Assembly: GCA_000688775.2 (NCBI GenBank)
Contig: CP007628.2
Span: forward strand, 682,001 to 746,000
Origin: Streptococcus sp. VT 162
GTDB taxonomy: Bacteria > Bacillota > Bacilli > Lactobacillales > Streptococcaceae
DNA length: 64,000 bases
Direction of reading: 5' to 3'
Shown: one piece after another, positions 9,291 through 18,254 of the stretch
How positions within the stretch are numbered: the stretch's first letter is position 1
Layout: every line of letters starts with the position of its first letter
Program-made: the position numbers and the translations under genes
Notes under the pieces: generated by a model
Database searches by the model: none
What the model saw: the letters and a program-made list of their open reading frames with translations, nothing else
Told to the model about the DNA's origin: nothing

Positions 9291-9365
9291 CTAAAAATAC
9301 CTAGTCAAGCGCTTTATTTTTTTGTATAATAGAAATAGCAAGTATAGATAAAAGAAGAGAAAAGC

Positions 9366-9767
9366 ATGATTACACTATTTTTATCACCGAGTTGTACATC
9401 ATGTCGTAAGGCAAAGGCTTGGTTAGAGACGCATAAAGTGCCCTTTCAAGAGCATAATATTATGACTAGTCCTTTAACAAGAAAAGAATTACAACATATT
9501 CTTTCCTTGACCGAAAATGGTACTGATGACATCATTTCAACTCGTTCAAAAATTTTTCAAAAATTGGATATTGATGTAGAGAGTATCTCGGTATCGGAGT
9601 TGCTTCAGTTGATTGAGCAATATCCTAGTCTTTTGCGTCGCCCAATTATTATAGATACCAAACGCATGCAGATCGGTTTTAATGAAGATGAGATTCGTGC
9701 TTTTCTCCCTCGTAGTTACCGTAAACAAGAATTGAAAGAAGCAACATTGAGAGCTGGTATTGGATAG
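9366..9767 (+). CDS. spxA: Spx/ArsC-family transcriptional regulator
   Basis: The product is 133 aa. It starts MITLFLSPSCTSCRKAKAWL, with the redox switch CxxC at C10 and C13, and keeps the conserved RRPIIID and FNEDEIRAFLPRSYR segments. Spx binds the RNA polymerase alpha C-terminal domain and shifts transcription under thiol and oxidative stress. Mitis-group streptococci usually carry two paralogues; the FLSPSCTSC start resembles the one called SpxA1 in pneumococcus, but that assignment is from memory. The UPF0223 gene starts directly after its stop. Confidence 0.92.
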   Translation: MITLFLSPSCTSCRKAKAWLETHKVPFQEHNIMTSPLTRKELQHILSLTENGTDDIISTRSKIFQKLDIDVESISVSELLQLIEQYPSLLRRPIIIDTKRMQIGFNEDEIRAFLPRSYRKQELKEATLRAGIG

Positions 9768-10046
9768 ATGAACAAACAGTATAGTTACCCACTAGATTTG
9801 TCGTGGAGCACTGAAGAACTTGCTTCAGTGCTTTCTTTTTTTAATGATGTTGAAGCTGCTTATGAAGATAAGGTAGAAGCAAAAAAACTGCTAGATTCCT
9901 ATAAGGAATTTAAGTCTGTCGTTCCGAGCAAAAGTGAAGAAAAGCGCCTAGGTCGCGAATTTGAAACGGCTAGCGGTTATTCCTTCTATCATGCAGTTCA
10001 ATTAGCAAAAGAAAAAAGAGAAGGGAAGATTTCTCTTGGAAACTAA
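9768..10046 (+). CDS. UPF0223 family protein
   Basis: The product is 92 aa. It begins [20 protein letters not shown] and includes the conserved [13 protein letters not shown] and [20 protein letters not shown] segments typical of the small helical UPF0223 family. It starts immediately after the spx stop and overlaps the inositol phosphatase gene by 11 bp, so it is translationally coupled to both. No function is known. Confidence 0.88.
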   Translation: MNKQYSYPLDLSWSTEELASVLSFFNDVEAAYEDKVEAKKLLDSYKEFKSVVPSKSEEKRLGREFETASGYSFYHAVQLAKEKREGKISLGN

Positions 10047-10809
10047 ATTTGAATTTGCCAAAGAGATTGTGCAGGAAGCTGCGGACTATATTTTGGCTCA
10101 CATGAAAGAAGATTTGCAGGTTGAGCGCAAGTCTTCCCCTACTGACTTGGTGACACGTTTGGACAAGGAGGTCCAGGAACTCTTGGTTGATCGGATCAAG
10201 TCCACCTATCCTGAGGACTTGATTTGCGCGGAAGAGGGCTGCTTACGTGCTGCAGTCGGTCAAGGTTCCGTTTGGGTGATTGATCCCATTGATGGTACCA
10301 ATAACTTTGTCGCCCAGCAGGAAGATTTTGCCGTGATGTTGGCTTATTTTGAGAATGGTGTGGGCAAATTTGGTGTCATCTATGATGTCATGAAAGGTGA
10401 TTGTTACCATGGTGGTGGTGCCTTTCCTCCTTGCCGCAATAATGAGCCCTTACCGCCTTTTAAAAAGAAACCTCTTCAAGAATTTTTAGTTGCCGGTAAC
10501 TCAGGTATGTTTGAAAGCAATGAGTGGGGCTTGGCGGATTTGGGGCGAGCAGCGTTGGGGGTCCGTGTTTACGGCAGTGCGGGCATTAGTTTTGCTAAGG
10601 TTTTATCGGGTCGTCTTCTGACTTATATTACCTACCTGCAGCCATGGGATTACGCTGCGGCCAGTATCTTAGGGGAAAGTCTGGGTTATCGCCTTCTTAC
10701 GGTATCGGGTGAGCCCGCTGATTTTAAAACGCGTCAGCCTGTCATGATGGTGCCAATCGAGATGCAAGAAGAGATTCAGTCTTATATCTACGAAAGGAAA
10801 AAGAACTAA
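10036..10809 (+). CDS. inositol monophosphatase family protein
   Basis: The product is 257 aa with a TTG start at 10036, inside the UPF0223 gene and preceded by AAGGGAAG (10021-10028). The metal-binding motif [12 protein letters not shown] and the C-terminal [13 protein letters not shown] match the IMPase/SuhB family (Li-sensitive, Mg-dependent phosphatases). The first acidic motif appears as AEEG. Probable substrates are inositol phosphate, NADP or PAP-like compounds. It abuts rsmF. Confidence 0.88.
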   Translation: METKFEFAKEIVQEAADYILAHMKEDLQVERKSSPTDLVTRLDKEVQELLVDRIKSTYPEDLICAEEGCLRAAVGQGSVWVIDPIDGTNNFVAQQEDFAVMLAYFENGVGKFGVIYDVMKGDCYHGGGAFPPCRNNEPLPPFKKKPLQEFLVAGNSGMFESNEWGLADLGRAALGVRVYGSAGISFAKVLSGRLLTYITYLQPWDYAAASILGESLGYRLLTVSGEPADFKTRQPVMMVPIEMQEEIQSYIYERKKN

Positions 10810-12114
10810 ATGCAATTTCCAGAAGGATTTGTTGAAAAATATGAAGCGATACTAGAAGATGAGGCAAGAGACTTTCTTGCCTCTTTTAAACAAGAAGCAG
10901 TTTCGGCTTTTCGGGTCAATCCCTTAAAAGAAAGTCAGTTATCGTTTGCAGATGCTATTCCCCATACACCTTGGGGGTATTATGGTAAGGTTTCTGGAAA
11001 GTCACCAGAGCACGCGACTGGTCTCGTGTATTCGCAAGAGCCTGCTGCCCAAATGGTAGCCCAGGTGGCTCAACCAAGTCCTGGCATGAAGGTTTTGGAT
11101 TTGGCGGCAGCACCAGGTGGAAAATCCACTCAACTAGCAGCTTATCTGGCTAATCAAGGAGTTCTTGTCTCCAACGAAATTTCAAGCAAGCGTGCTAAGA
11201 TTTTAGTGGAAAATATGGAGCGATTTGGAGCGACAAATGTTGTTGTGACTAATGAATCTGCTGACCGCTTGGCCAAGGTTTTTAAAGGTTACTTTGATGT
11301 GATTGTCCTTGATGCACCTTGCTCGGGTGAAGGGATGTTTCGTAAGCAACCAGATGCCATGGATTATTGGAGTACCGATTATCCTAGTCAATGTGCTAGT
11401 CTTCAAAGAGAAATTTTAGAAGATGCAGTGACCATGCTTGCAGAAGGTGGCCGTCTGGTCTATTCGACCTGTACTTGGGCACCTGAGGAAAATGAAGAAA
11501 TCGTCCACTGGTTACTGGACACTTATGATTTTGAACTGCTTCCGGTTGAGCATGTGAACGGTATGGTAGCAGGAATTGATCTTCCTGAAACGGCTCGGAT
11601 GTACCCTCATCATTTCAAGGGAGAAGGTCAGTTTGTTGCCCACCTGCAGTTTAAGGGACAAAATCCAGCACCTAAATTCAAAGCTAGCAAGAGCAATCTC
11701 AGTCGTGAGCAACTGGCTTTGTGGCAAGAATTTGCCCAAAAACATTCGCGAGTCAATCTAACTGGTATCTTGCAGACTTTTGGAGATCAGCTCTATCTCC
11801 TGCCAGAGATGCTACCTGATCTAGGAAAACTCAAAATTGCCCGAAATGGACTTCATCTGGGGACTTTTAAAAAGAAACGCTTTGAACCAAGCTTTGCTTT
11901 GGGATTAGCATTGAAACCAAGCCAAGTAAAACAAAGTGTTGAAATCAATGATGAGGACTTTGTAAAATATGCGGCTGGTGAGACTGTTCAATTGTCTGAA
12001 GCTCGACCAAATGGCTGGTACCAAGTTGTGGTTCAAGGAAACGGATTAGGCTTTGCCAAGGTAACGGGAAATGTTTTGAAAAATTATTATCCAAAAGGAC
12101 TCAGATTCAGGTGA
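10810..12114 (+). CDS. rsmF: 16S rRNA m5C methyltransferase, NOL1/NOP2/Sun family (RsmF-like)
   Basis: The product is 434 aa. The SAM-binding region LDLAAAPGGKST is followed by the two catalytic cysteine motifs DAPCSGEG and YSTCTWAPEE of RNA m5C methyltransferases. A C-terminal PUA-like region (about 340-434) matches RsmF/YebU-type enzymes that modify 16S rRNA. It follows the IMPase gene without a gap and is the last gene of the spx operon. Confidence 0.9.
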   Translation: MQFPEGFVEKYEAILEDEARDFLASFKQEAVSAFRVNPLKESQLSFADAIPHTPWGYYGKVSGKSPEHATGLVYSQEPAAQMVAQVAQPSPGMKVLDLAAAPGGKSTQLAAYLANQGVLVSNEISSKRAKILVENMERFGATNVVVTNESADRLAKVFKGYFDVIVLDAPCSGEGMFRKQPDAMDYWSTDYPSQCASLQREILEDAVTMLAEGGRLVYSTCTWAPEENEEIVHWLLDTYDFELLPVEHVNGMVAGIDLPETARMYPHHFKGEGQFVAHLQFKGQNPAPKFKASKSNLSREQLALWQEFAQKHSRVNLTGILQTFGDQLYLLPEMLPDLGKLKIARNGLHLGTFKKKRFEPSFALGLALKPSQVKQSVEINDEDFVKYAAGETVQLSEARPNGWYQVVVQGNGLGFAKVTGNVLKNYYPKGLRFR

Positions 12115-12324
12115 AAAAGCTAGTCAAAGAGCCTATTCTATGTTATAGTGGAAGTATGAGTTTTTTCTGATAGTCTTTCATTATTACTTATATTATACGA
12201 TGGAATTTCCCGCTCCTAAGAATGTCTATATAAAATAAAGCGGGACAACCATTGATGATAATTGGATGATCAGGACAAACGGAAGAAATCAGAACATTTA
12301 TCATTATGTTCAAGGAGAATAACA
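12115..12324 (+). promoter_or_regulatory. pst operon upstream region
   Basis: This 210-bp gap has no gene. Candidate -10 boxes are TATTAT (12191-12196) and a TATAAAAT near 12229-12236. TCCCGCT (12208-12214) and AGCGGGA (12239-12245) form a 7-bp inverted repeat around an AT-rich loop holding the second candidate. A phosphate-responsive activator site is expected from family knowledge, but I cannot point to one. Confidence 0.4.
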
Positions 12325-13203
12325 GTGAAAAAAAGAAAAAAGCTCGTCATGTCTCTTGTAGCTCTTTTGATGGCAGGTTCTCTAGCAGGATGTGCTAGCT
12401 GGATTGATCGTGGAGAATCCATGACAGCCGTTGGTTCAACTGCTCTTCAGCCTCTTGTCGAAGCGGCAGCAGATGAATTCGGTTCTAGAAACATCGGAAA
12501 AACAGTCAATGTTCAAGGTGGAGGATCGGGTACAGGACTTTCCCAAGTCCAGTCTGGAGCAGTTGACATCGGGAACTCTGACGTCTTTGCAGAGGAAAAA
12601 GAAGGAATCGATGCTTCGGCTCTAGTAGACCACAAGGTTGCAGTGGCTGGTCTTGCAGTGATTGTAAACAAGGAAGTAGATGTTGAAAATCTCACAACCG
12701 AGCAACTCCGCAAAATCTTTACTGGTGAAGTAACTAACTGGAAAGAAGTTGGGGGCAAAGACCTGGCCATTTCAATCATCAACCGAGCAGCAAGTTCTGG
12801 TTCACGAGCGACGTTTGATACGGTCGTTATGAATGGCCAATCGGCAATGCAGAGCCAAGAACAGGATTCTAACGGGATGGTCAAGTCTATTGTATCCCAA
12901 ACCCCTGGAGCCATTTCTTACTTGGCTTTTGCCTATGTAGATGACTCCGTGAAAAGCATGAAACTGAATGGGTATGAACCTACGTCTGAAAATGTAACGA
13001 CCAACAACTGGCCTTTGTGGTCTTATGAACATATGTACACACTTGGTCAGCCAAATGAGTTAGCTGCTGAATTCCTGAATTTCGTCCTCTCAGATGAAGC
13101 CCAAAATGGAATTGTTAAGGGCATGGGCTATATCTCTATCAATGAAATGAAAGTCCAAAAGGATGCTTCAGGTACCGTTACAGCAGTAGAAGGAGGTCAA
13201 TAA
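12325..13203 (+). CDS. pstS: phosphate ABC transporter substrate-binding lipoprotein
   Basis: The product is 292 aa from GTG 12325, with AAGGAG at 12312-12317. A lipoprotein signal peptide ends in LAGC. The mature protein has the PstS motifs [17 protein letters not shown] and [12 protein letters not shown], which bind phosphate. It is the external receptor of the Pst high-affinity phosphate importer and probably an Lgt substrate. It is the first gene of pstS-pstC-pstA-pstB-pstB-phoU. Confidence 0.95.
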   Translation: MKKRKKLVMSLVALLMAGSLAGCASWIDRGESMTAVGSTALQPLVEAAADEFGSRNIGKTVNVQGGGSGTGLSQVQSGAVDIGNSDVFAEEKEGIDASALVDHKVAVAGLAVIVNKEVDVENLTTEQLRKIFTGEVTNWKEVGGKDLAISIINRAASSGSRATFDTVVMNGQSAMQSQEQDSNGMVKSIVSQTPGAISYLAFAYVDDSVKSMKLNGYEPTSENVTTNNWPLWSYEHMYTLGQPNELAAEFLNFVLSDEAQNGIVKGMGYISINEMKVQKDASGTVTAVEGGQ

Positions 13204-14120
13204 TGAATCAAGAAGAATTATCTAAAAAATTACTCTCTCCTTCAAAGAACTCTCGCCTTGAGAAGTTTGGTAAAGGTTTGACCTTCGCCTGTCTTTCTTT
13301 AATTGTCATCATTGTGGCGATGATTTTGATTTTTGTAGCGCAGAAAGGCTTGTCGACCTTCTTTGTCAATGGGGTGAACATCTTTGATTTCCTCTTTGGA
13401 CAAACTTGGAATCCTTCAGGGAAACAATTTGGTGCCCTTCCGATGATTTTGGGCTCCTTTATTGTGACGATTTTATCAGCCCTCATCGCAACTCCTTTCG
13501 CTATTGGTGCTGCAGTCTTTATGACAGAAGTCTCACCAAAGGGTGCAAAGATTTTGCAACCAGCCATTGAACTCCTCGTCGGTATTCCTTCAGTCGTCTA
13601 TGGATTTATCGGTTTGCAAGTTGTGGTGCCTTTTGTTCGTAGCGTCTTTGGTGGAACTGGTTTTGGGATATTGTCAGGGATTTTCGTTCTTTTTGTCATG
13701 ATCCTACCAACTGTAACCTTTATGACAACAGACAGCTTGCGTGCTGTTCCTCGTCATTACCGTGAAGCCAGTTTGGCTATGGGAGCCACTCGTTGGCAAA
13801 CCATCTGGCGTGTGACCTTGAAAGCAGCACGTTCAGGTATTTTTACTGCAGTGGTCTTTGGGATGGCGCGTGCCTTCGGTGAAGCCCTTGCTATTCAGAT
13901 GGTGGTCGGAAACTCAGCAGTTATCCCAACCTCGCTAACAACACCAGCTGCGACTTTGACTTCTGTTTTGACTATGGGTATCGGAAATACCGTCATGGGA
14001 ACGGTTGATAATAACGTTCTCTGGTCACTGGCCTTAGTCTTGCTCTTGATGAGTTTGGCCTTTAACAGTGTGATTAAATTGATTACGAAAGAAAGAGGAA
14101 AGAAAAACTATGCACGCTAA
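13203..14120 (+). CDS. pstC: phosphate ABC transporter permease PstC
   Basis: The product is 305 aa with six predicted membrane helices and the EAA-type loop (YREASLAMGATRWQTIWRV) that contacts the ATPase. GIPSVVYGFIG is the conserved PstC/PstA segment. The start overlaps the pstS stop by one base and uses GGAGG in the pstS end. The stop overlaps pstA by 11 bp. Confidence 0.95.
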   Translation: MNQEELSKKLLSPSKNSRLEKFGKGLTFACLSLIVIIVAMILIFVAQKGLSTFFVNGVNIFDFLFGQTWNPSGKQFGALPMILGSFIVTILSALIATPFAIGAAVFMTEVSPKGAKILQPAIELLVGIPSVVYGFIGLQVVVPFVRSVFGGTGFGILSGIFVLFVMILPTVTFMTTDSLRAVPRHYREASLAMGATRWQTIWRVTLKAARSGIFTAVVFGMARAFGEALAIQMVVGNSAVIPTSLTTPAATLTSVLTMGIGNTVMGTVDNNVLWSLALVLLLMSLAFNSVIKLITKERGKKNYAR

Positions 14121-14994
14121 GAAATTAGATAAACTTGCAACAGCTGTCCTCTATACCATCGCGGGTATCATCGTTGCCATCTTGGCATCCTTGATTCTCT
14201 ATATCTTGGTGAGAGGGTTACCGCATATCTCTTGGTCCTTCTTGACAGGGAAATCCTCCTCTTATCAAGCAGGTGGGGGTATCGGGATTCAGCTCTACAA
14301 TTCCTTCTTCCTTTTGGTCATTACCTTGATCATTTCTGTTCCCCTGTCTATGGGAGCTGGCGTTTTCCTCGCTGAGTATGCCAAAAAAGGACCTGTGACC
14401 AATTTTATTCGTACCTGTATTGAGATTTTGTCTTCTCTACCATCAGTCGTAGTGGGTCTCTTTGGTTACTTGATCTTTGTAGTCCAGTTTGAGTATGGAT
14501 TTTCAATCATTTCAGGTGCATTGGCCTTGACAGTCTTTAACCTCCCTCAGATGACTCGAAATGTTGAGGACAGTTTAAAACACGTTCACCATACGCAACG
14601 TGAGGCTGGTTTGGCTCTTGGAATTTCTCGTTGGGAGACTGTAGTTCATGTTGTCATTCCAGAAGCCCTTCCAGGTATCGTAACGGGTGTTGTCTTGGCA
14701 TCTGGTCGTATCTTTGGTGAAGCAGCTGCTCTTATCTATACGGCAGGACAATCCGCTCCAGCCCTTGACTGGTCTAACTGGAATATCCTCAGTGTTACCA
14801 GTCCTATCTCAATCTTCCGTCAAGCAGAAACCTTGGCAGTCCACATTTGGAAGGTCAACAGTGAAGGAACCATTCCTGATGCTACTATCGTATCAGCAGG
14901 TTCTGCCGCCGTGCTCCTCATCTTTATCTTAATTTTTAACTTTGGAGCACGCAAACTCGGAAGCTATTTACACAAGAAATTAACCGCTGCCTAA
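14110..14994 (+). CDS. pstA: phosphate ABC transporter permease PstA
   Basis: The product is 294 aa with six membrane helices. The EAA loop (REAGLALGISRWETVVHV) and LPSVVVGLFGY segment are typical of PstA, the partner of PstC in the membrane channel. It overlaps pstC by 11 bp and precedes pstB by 10 bp. Confidence 0.95.
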   Translation: MHAKKLDKLATAVLYTIAGIIVAILASLILYILVRGLPHISWSFLTGKSSSYQAGGGIGIQLYNSFFLLVITLIISVPLSMGAGVFLAEYAKKGPVTNFIRTCIEILSSLPSVVVGLFGYLIFVVQFEYGFSIISGALALTVFNLPQMTRNVEDSLKHVHHTQREAGLALGISRWETVVHVVIPEALPGIVTGVVLASGRIFGEAAALIYTAGQSAPALDWSNWNILSVTSPISIFRQAETLAVHIWKVNSEGTIPDATIVSAGSAAVLLIFILIFNFGARKLGSYLHKKLTAA

Positions 14995-15004
14995 AGGAGA
15001 AGCC

Positions 15005-15808
15005 ATGTCAAAATATAACTGGGACGAAAAGCATATCATCACCTTCCCTGAAGAAAAAGTGGCCCTCTCTACCAAGGATTTACATGTTTACTACGGTAAA
15101 AATGAATCCATCAAGGGCATCGATATGCAATTTGAAAAAAATAAAATTACAGCCTTGATTGGCCCTTCTGGATCAGGGAAATCTACCTATCTTCGCAGTC
15201 TCAATCGGATGAATGATACCATTGATATTGCCAAGGTCACAGGTCAAATCCTCTACCGAGGGATTGACGTCAACCGTCCAGAAATCAATGTCTATGAGAT
15301 GCGCAAGCATATCGGAATGGTCTTCCAACGTCCAAATCCATTTGCTAAGTCTATTTATCGCAACATCACTTTTGCTCATGAACGTGCAGGTGTTAAGGAT
15401 AAGAAAGTACTTGATGAAATTGTAGAAACCTCTTTAAGACAGGCTGCCCTTTGGGACCAGGTCAAAGACGACCTCCACAAATCAGCCTTGATGCTTTCTG
15501 GAGGTCAGCAGCAACGTCTCTGTATCGCTCGCGCCATCTCTGTCAAGCCAGATATCCTCTTGATGGATGAACCGGCGTCAGCCTTGGATCCGATTGCGAC
15601 AGCACAGCTGGAAGAAACCATGTTGGAATTGAAGAAGGACTTTACCATCATCATCGTTACCCACAGTATGCAACAGGCTGCGCGTGCAAGTGACTACACT
15701 GGATTTTTCTACTTGGGTGACTTGATTGAGTATGATAAAACATCCAATATTTTCCAAAATGCTAAGTTACAGTCAACCAATGACTATGTAACAGGACACT
15801 TTGGTTAG
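15005..15808 (+). CDS. pstB: phosphate ABC transporter ATP-binding protein (first PstB)
   Basis: The product is 267 aa with Walker A GPSGSGKS, signature LSGGQQQR, Walker B LLMDEPASALD and switch His in VTHSMQQAARASD. PstB energises phosphate uptake. Two pstB paralogues in tandem are normal for streptococci; this copy has an N-terminal extension of about 15 residues and uses DEPASALD where the second has DEPTSALD. Confidence 0.95.
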   Translation: MSKYNWDEKHIITFPEEKVALSTKDLHVYYGKNESIKGIDMQFEKNKITALIGPSGSGKSTYLRSLNRMNDTIDIAKVTGQILYRGIDVNRPEINVYEMRKHIGMVFQRPNPFAKSIYRNITFAHERAGVKDKKVLDEIVETSLRQAALWDQVKDDLHKSALMLSGGQQQRLCIARAISVKPDILLMDEPASALDPIATAQLEETMLELKKDFTIIIVTHSMQQAARASDYTGFFYLGDLIEYDKTSNIFQNAKLQSTNDYVTGHFG

Positions 15809-15820
15809 AAAGGAAACGGT

Positions 15821-16579
15821 ATGTCAGAAGCGATTTTACAGGTGTCAGACCTGTCCGTTTATTACAATAAAAAGAAGGCCTTGAATAGTGTTTCCCTTTC
15901 TTTCCAACCTAAGGAAATAACAGCCTTGATTGGTCCTTCTGGATCAGGAAAGTCTACCCTGCTCAAAGCTATCAACCGCATGGGCGATCTAAATCCTGAG
16001 GTGACAACAACTGGATCAGTGGTCTATAATGGTCACAATATCTACAGCCCCCGTACCGATACGGTTGAATTGCGTAAGGAAATCGGGATGGTCTTTCAAC
16101 AGCCCAATCCCTTCCCTATGTCTATCTACGAAAATATTGTCTATGGTCTGCGTATCAATGGAGTCAGGGACAAGCAAGTTCTTGATGAAGCAGTAGAAAA
16201 GGCCTTGCAACGTGCTTCTATCTGGGATGAAGTAAAGGATCGTTTGCATGATTCGGCCATTGGTCTCTCAGGTGGACAACAACAACGTGTTTGTGTTGCT
16301 CGTGTCTTAGCAACCAGTCCGAAAATCATCCTCTTAGATGAACCAACTTCAGCTTTGGATCCTATTTCTGCAGGTAAGATTGAGGAAACCTTGTATGGTC
16401 TGAAAGATAAATACACCATGCTCTTGGTAACGCGTTCGATGCAACAAGCCTCACGTATCTCTGATAAAACAGGATTTTTCCTAGATGGGGATTTGATCGA
16501 GTTTAACGATACGAAGAAGATGTTCCTAGAGCCACAAAACAAGGAAACAGAAGATTATATTACAGGAAAATTTGGATAA
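15821..16579 (+). CDS. pstB: phosphate ABC transporter ATP-binding protein (second PstB)
   Basis: The product is 252 aa with Walker [10 protein letters not shown], signature LSGGQQQR and Walker [11 protein letters not shown]. In the switch region the usual His is replaced: [10 protein letters not shown] has Arg where the first copy has VTHSMQQAAR. That suggests this subunit may have altered ATP hydrolysis, with the first PstB supplying the full site, although the same change may be a family trait. It lies 12 bp after the first pstB and 8 bp before phoU. Confidence 0.93.
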   Translation: MSEAILQVSDLSVYYNKKKALNSVSLSFQPKEITALIGPSGSGKSTLLKAINRMGDLNPEVTTTGSVVYNGHNIYSPRTDTVELRKEIGMVFQQPNPFPMSIYENIVYGLRINGVRDKQVLDEAVEKALQRASIWDEVKDRLHDSAIGLSGGQQQRVCVARVLATSPKIILLDEPTSALDPISAGKIEETLYGLKDKYTMLLVTRSMQQASRISDKTGFFLDGDLIEFNDTKKMFLEPQNKETEDYITGKFG

Positions 16580-16587
16580 GGAGTTGA

Positions 16588-17244
16588 ATGATGTTACGAT
16601 CTCAATTTGAAGAAGATTTGGAGAAATTGCATAACCAGTTCTATGCCATGGGACAAGAAGTGCTCTCGCAGATCAATCGTACAGTGCGTGCCTTTGTCAC
16701 GCATGACCGTGATTTGGCAAAAGAAGTCATCGAAGACGATGCAGAAGTAAATGAATATGAAGTGAAGTTGGAAAAGAAATCATTTGAAATGATCGCCCTC
16801 CAACAACCTGTTTCGCAAGACCTTCGTACCGTCTTGACCGTTCTAAAGGCAGTTTCAGACGTGGAACGCATGGGAGATCATGCAGTGTCTATCGCTGAAG
16901 CGACTATTCGTATGAAGGGGGAGCAACGTATCCCTTCTGTTGAAGAAGAAATCAAAAAGATGGGACGCGACGTGAAAAACTTCGTTGAAGCAGCTCTAGA
17001 TCTCTATCTCAACGGTTCTGTGGATCAAGCCTACGAAGTAGCAGCGATGGACGAAAAAATCAACCATTACTTTGATAGCATCCGAGATTTGGCTACAGAA
17101 GAAATTAGGAAAAATCCTGAAGCTATCGTTACAGGCCGTGATTACTTCCAGGTCATTTCTTTCTTGGAACGTATTGGAGACTACGCAAAAAATATCTGTG
17201 AATGGGTTGTTTACTTTGAAACAGGTAAGATTATCGAACTATAA
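16588..17244 (+). CDS. phoU: phosphate transport system regulator PhoU
   Basis: The product is 218 aa (or 217 aa from the second ATG at 16591, which has better spacing from AAGGAG at 16578-16583). It is all-helical with two repeats of a three-helix bundle containing the metal-binding motif pattern ExxxD (DVERMGDHAVSIAE and FLERIGDYAKNICE). PhoU links the Pst transporter to its two-component regulator and restrains uptake. It closes the pst operon. Confidence 0.95.
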   Translation: MMLRSQFEEDLEKLHNQFYAMGQEVLSQINRTVRAFVTHDRDLAKEVIEDDAEVNEYEVKLEKKSFEMIALQQPVSQDLRTVLTVLKAVSDVERMGDHAVSIAEATIRMKGEQRIPSVEEEIKKMGRDVKNFVEAALDLYLNGSVDQAYEVAAMDEKINHYFDSIRDLATEEIRKNPEAIVTGRDYFQVISFLERIGDYAKNICEWVVYFETGKIIEL

Positions 17245-17265
17245 GAAACGGTTTAAATATACAGA

Positions 17266-17303
17266 AATAAGGCTGATTAAAATAAATCAGTCTTATTTTT
17301 TAT
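17266..17303 (+). terminator. intrinsic terminator of the pst operon
   Basis: A 13-bp stem, AATAAGGCTGATT (17266-17278) with AATCAGTCTTATT (17285-17297), has one G-U pair and is followed by a T-run. Confidence 0.9.
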
Positions 17304-17340
17304 GAAAAGAATTGTTTTACAATCAAAATCTCTAAAAGGG

Positions 17341-17369
17341 TTGACAACTATTTTTAAAAGAGTTATAAT
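17341..17369 (+). promoter_or_regulatory. promoter of the amino-acid-binding lipoprotein gene
   Basis: TTGACA (17341-17346) and TATAAT (17364-17369) are both consensus and are separated by 17 bp. Confidence 0.9.
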
Positions 17370-17400
17370 TATTCAGAATTAACAGAAAGGTCGTTTATTT

Positions 17401-18216
17401 ATGAAATTTAAGAAATGGATATTAGTTGTGTGTAGCATGCTTGCCAGTGTGGTTTTAGTAGCTTGCCAGTCAGGAACAGATAGTTCCCAGTCTGCTGTGG
17501 ACGCTATTAAACAAAAAGGAAAGCTAGTTGTTGCGACCAGCCCAGACTATGCACCGTTTGAATTCCAAGCCTTGGTAGATGGTAAAAACCAAGTGGTTGG
17601 TGCAGATATTGATATGGCTCAAGCAATTGCAGACGAGCTTGGGGTTAAACTTGAAATCTCTAGCATGAGTTTTGACAATGTCTTGACCAGTCTTCAAACT
17701 GGAAAGGCTGACTTAGCCATTGCAGGAATTAGTGCCACTGATGAGAGAAAGGAAGTCTTTGATTTTTCAATTCCTTACTATGAAAACAAGATGAGTTTCT
17801 TGGTTAGAAAAGCCGATTTAGACAAATACAAGGATCTTTCAAGCCTCGCAAGTGCCAATATCGCAGCTCAAAAGGGAACTGTGCCAGAAACCATGGTCAA
17901 GGAACAATTGCCAAATGCCCAATTGACATCCTTGACCAATATGGGGGAAGCAGTCAATGAATTGCAAGCTGGAAAAGTGGATGCTGTTCATATGGATGAA
18001 CCAGTGGCTCTTAGTTACGCTGGTAAAAACTCAGACCTTGTCGTTGCGACAGCTACTTTGACGATGAAAGATGGCGAAGCCAATGCCGTTGCTATCAAGA
18101 AGGATCAGTCAGACTTGAAAGCAGTAGTAGATAAGGTTATCCAAAAACTGAAAGATGACGGAACCTATCAAAACTATCTTGAAAAGGCAGCGAAACTAAC
18201 GGAAGTTGAACAATAA
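17401..18216 (+). CDS. amino acid ABC transporter substrate-binding lipoprotein (orphan)
   Basis: The product is 271 aa. A lipoprotein signal ends in LVAC (Cys22). The mature protein belongs to solute-binding family 3 (polar amino acids): SPDYAPFEF near the N-terminus, then GADIDMAQAIADELG and DLAIAGISATDERKEVFDFS. The ligand cannot be determined. No permease or ATPase gene adjoins it, so it must work with a transporter encoded elsewhere. It has a consensus promoter and a shared downstream terminator, making it monocistronic. Confidence 0.9.
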   Translation: MKFKKWILVVCSMLASVVLVACQSGTDSSQSAVDAIKQKGKLVVATSPDYAPFEFQALVDGKNQVVGADIDMAQAIADELGVKLEISSMSFDNVLTSLQTGKADLAIAGISATDERKEVFDFSIPYYENKMSFLVRKADLDKYKDLSSLASANIAAQKGTVPETMVKEQLPNAQLTSLTNMGEAVNELQAGKVDAVHMDEPVALSYAGKNSDLVVATATLTMKDGEANAVAIKKDQSDLKAVVDKVIQKLKDDGTYQNYLEKAAKLTEVEQ

Positions 18217-18218
18217 GA

Positions 18219-18254
18219 AAAAGCAGAGTTGGACTTTAATCCAATTCTGCTTTT
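18219..18254. terminator. bidirectional terminator between convergent genes
   Basis: AAAAGCAGAGTTGGA (18219-18233) pairs with TCCAATTCTGCTTTT (18240-18254) with one mismatch. It has A and T tails on both sides and serves the lipoprotein gene and the converging MocR gene, whose last codons lie inside the stem. Confidence 0.85.

Noticed and set aside
12208..12245. Riboswitch or mobile-element end in the pstS upstream region
   Set aside because: The 7-bp inverted repeat has a 24-nt AT-rich loop and matches no class I know; kept only as part of the upstream region.
17364..17385. CodY box downstream of the lipoprotein gene -10
   Set aside because: The best 15-mer around TTCAGAA has about six mismatches to consensus.
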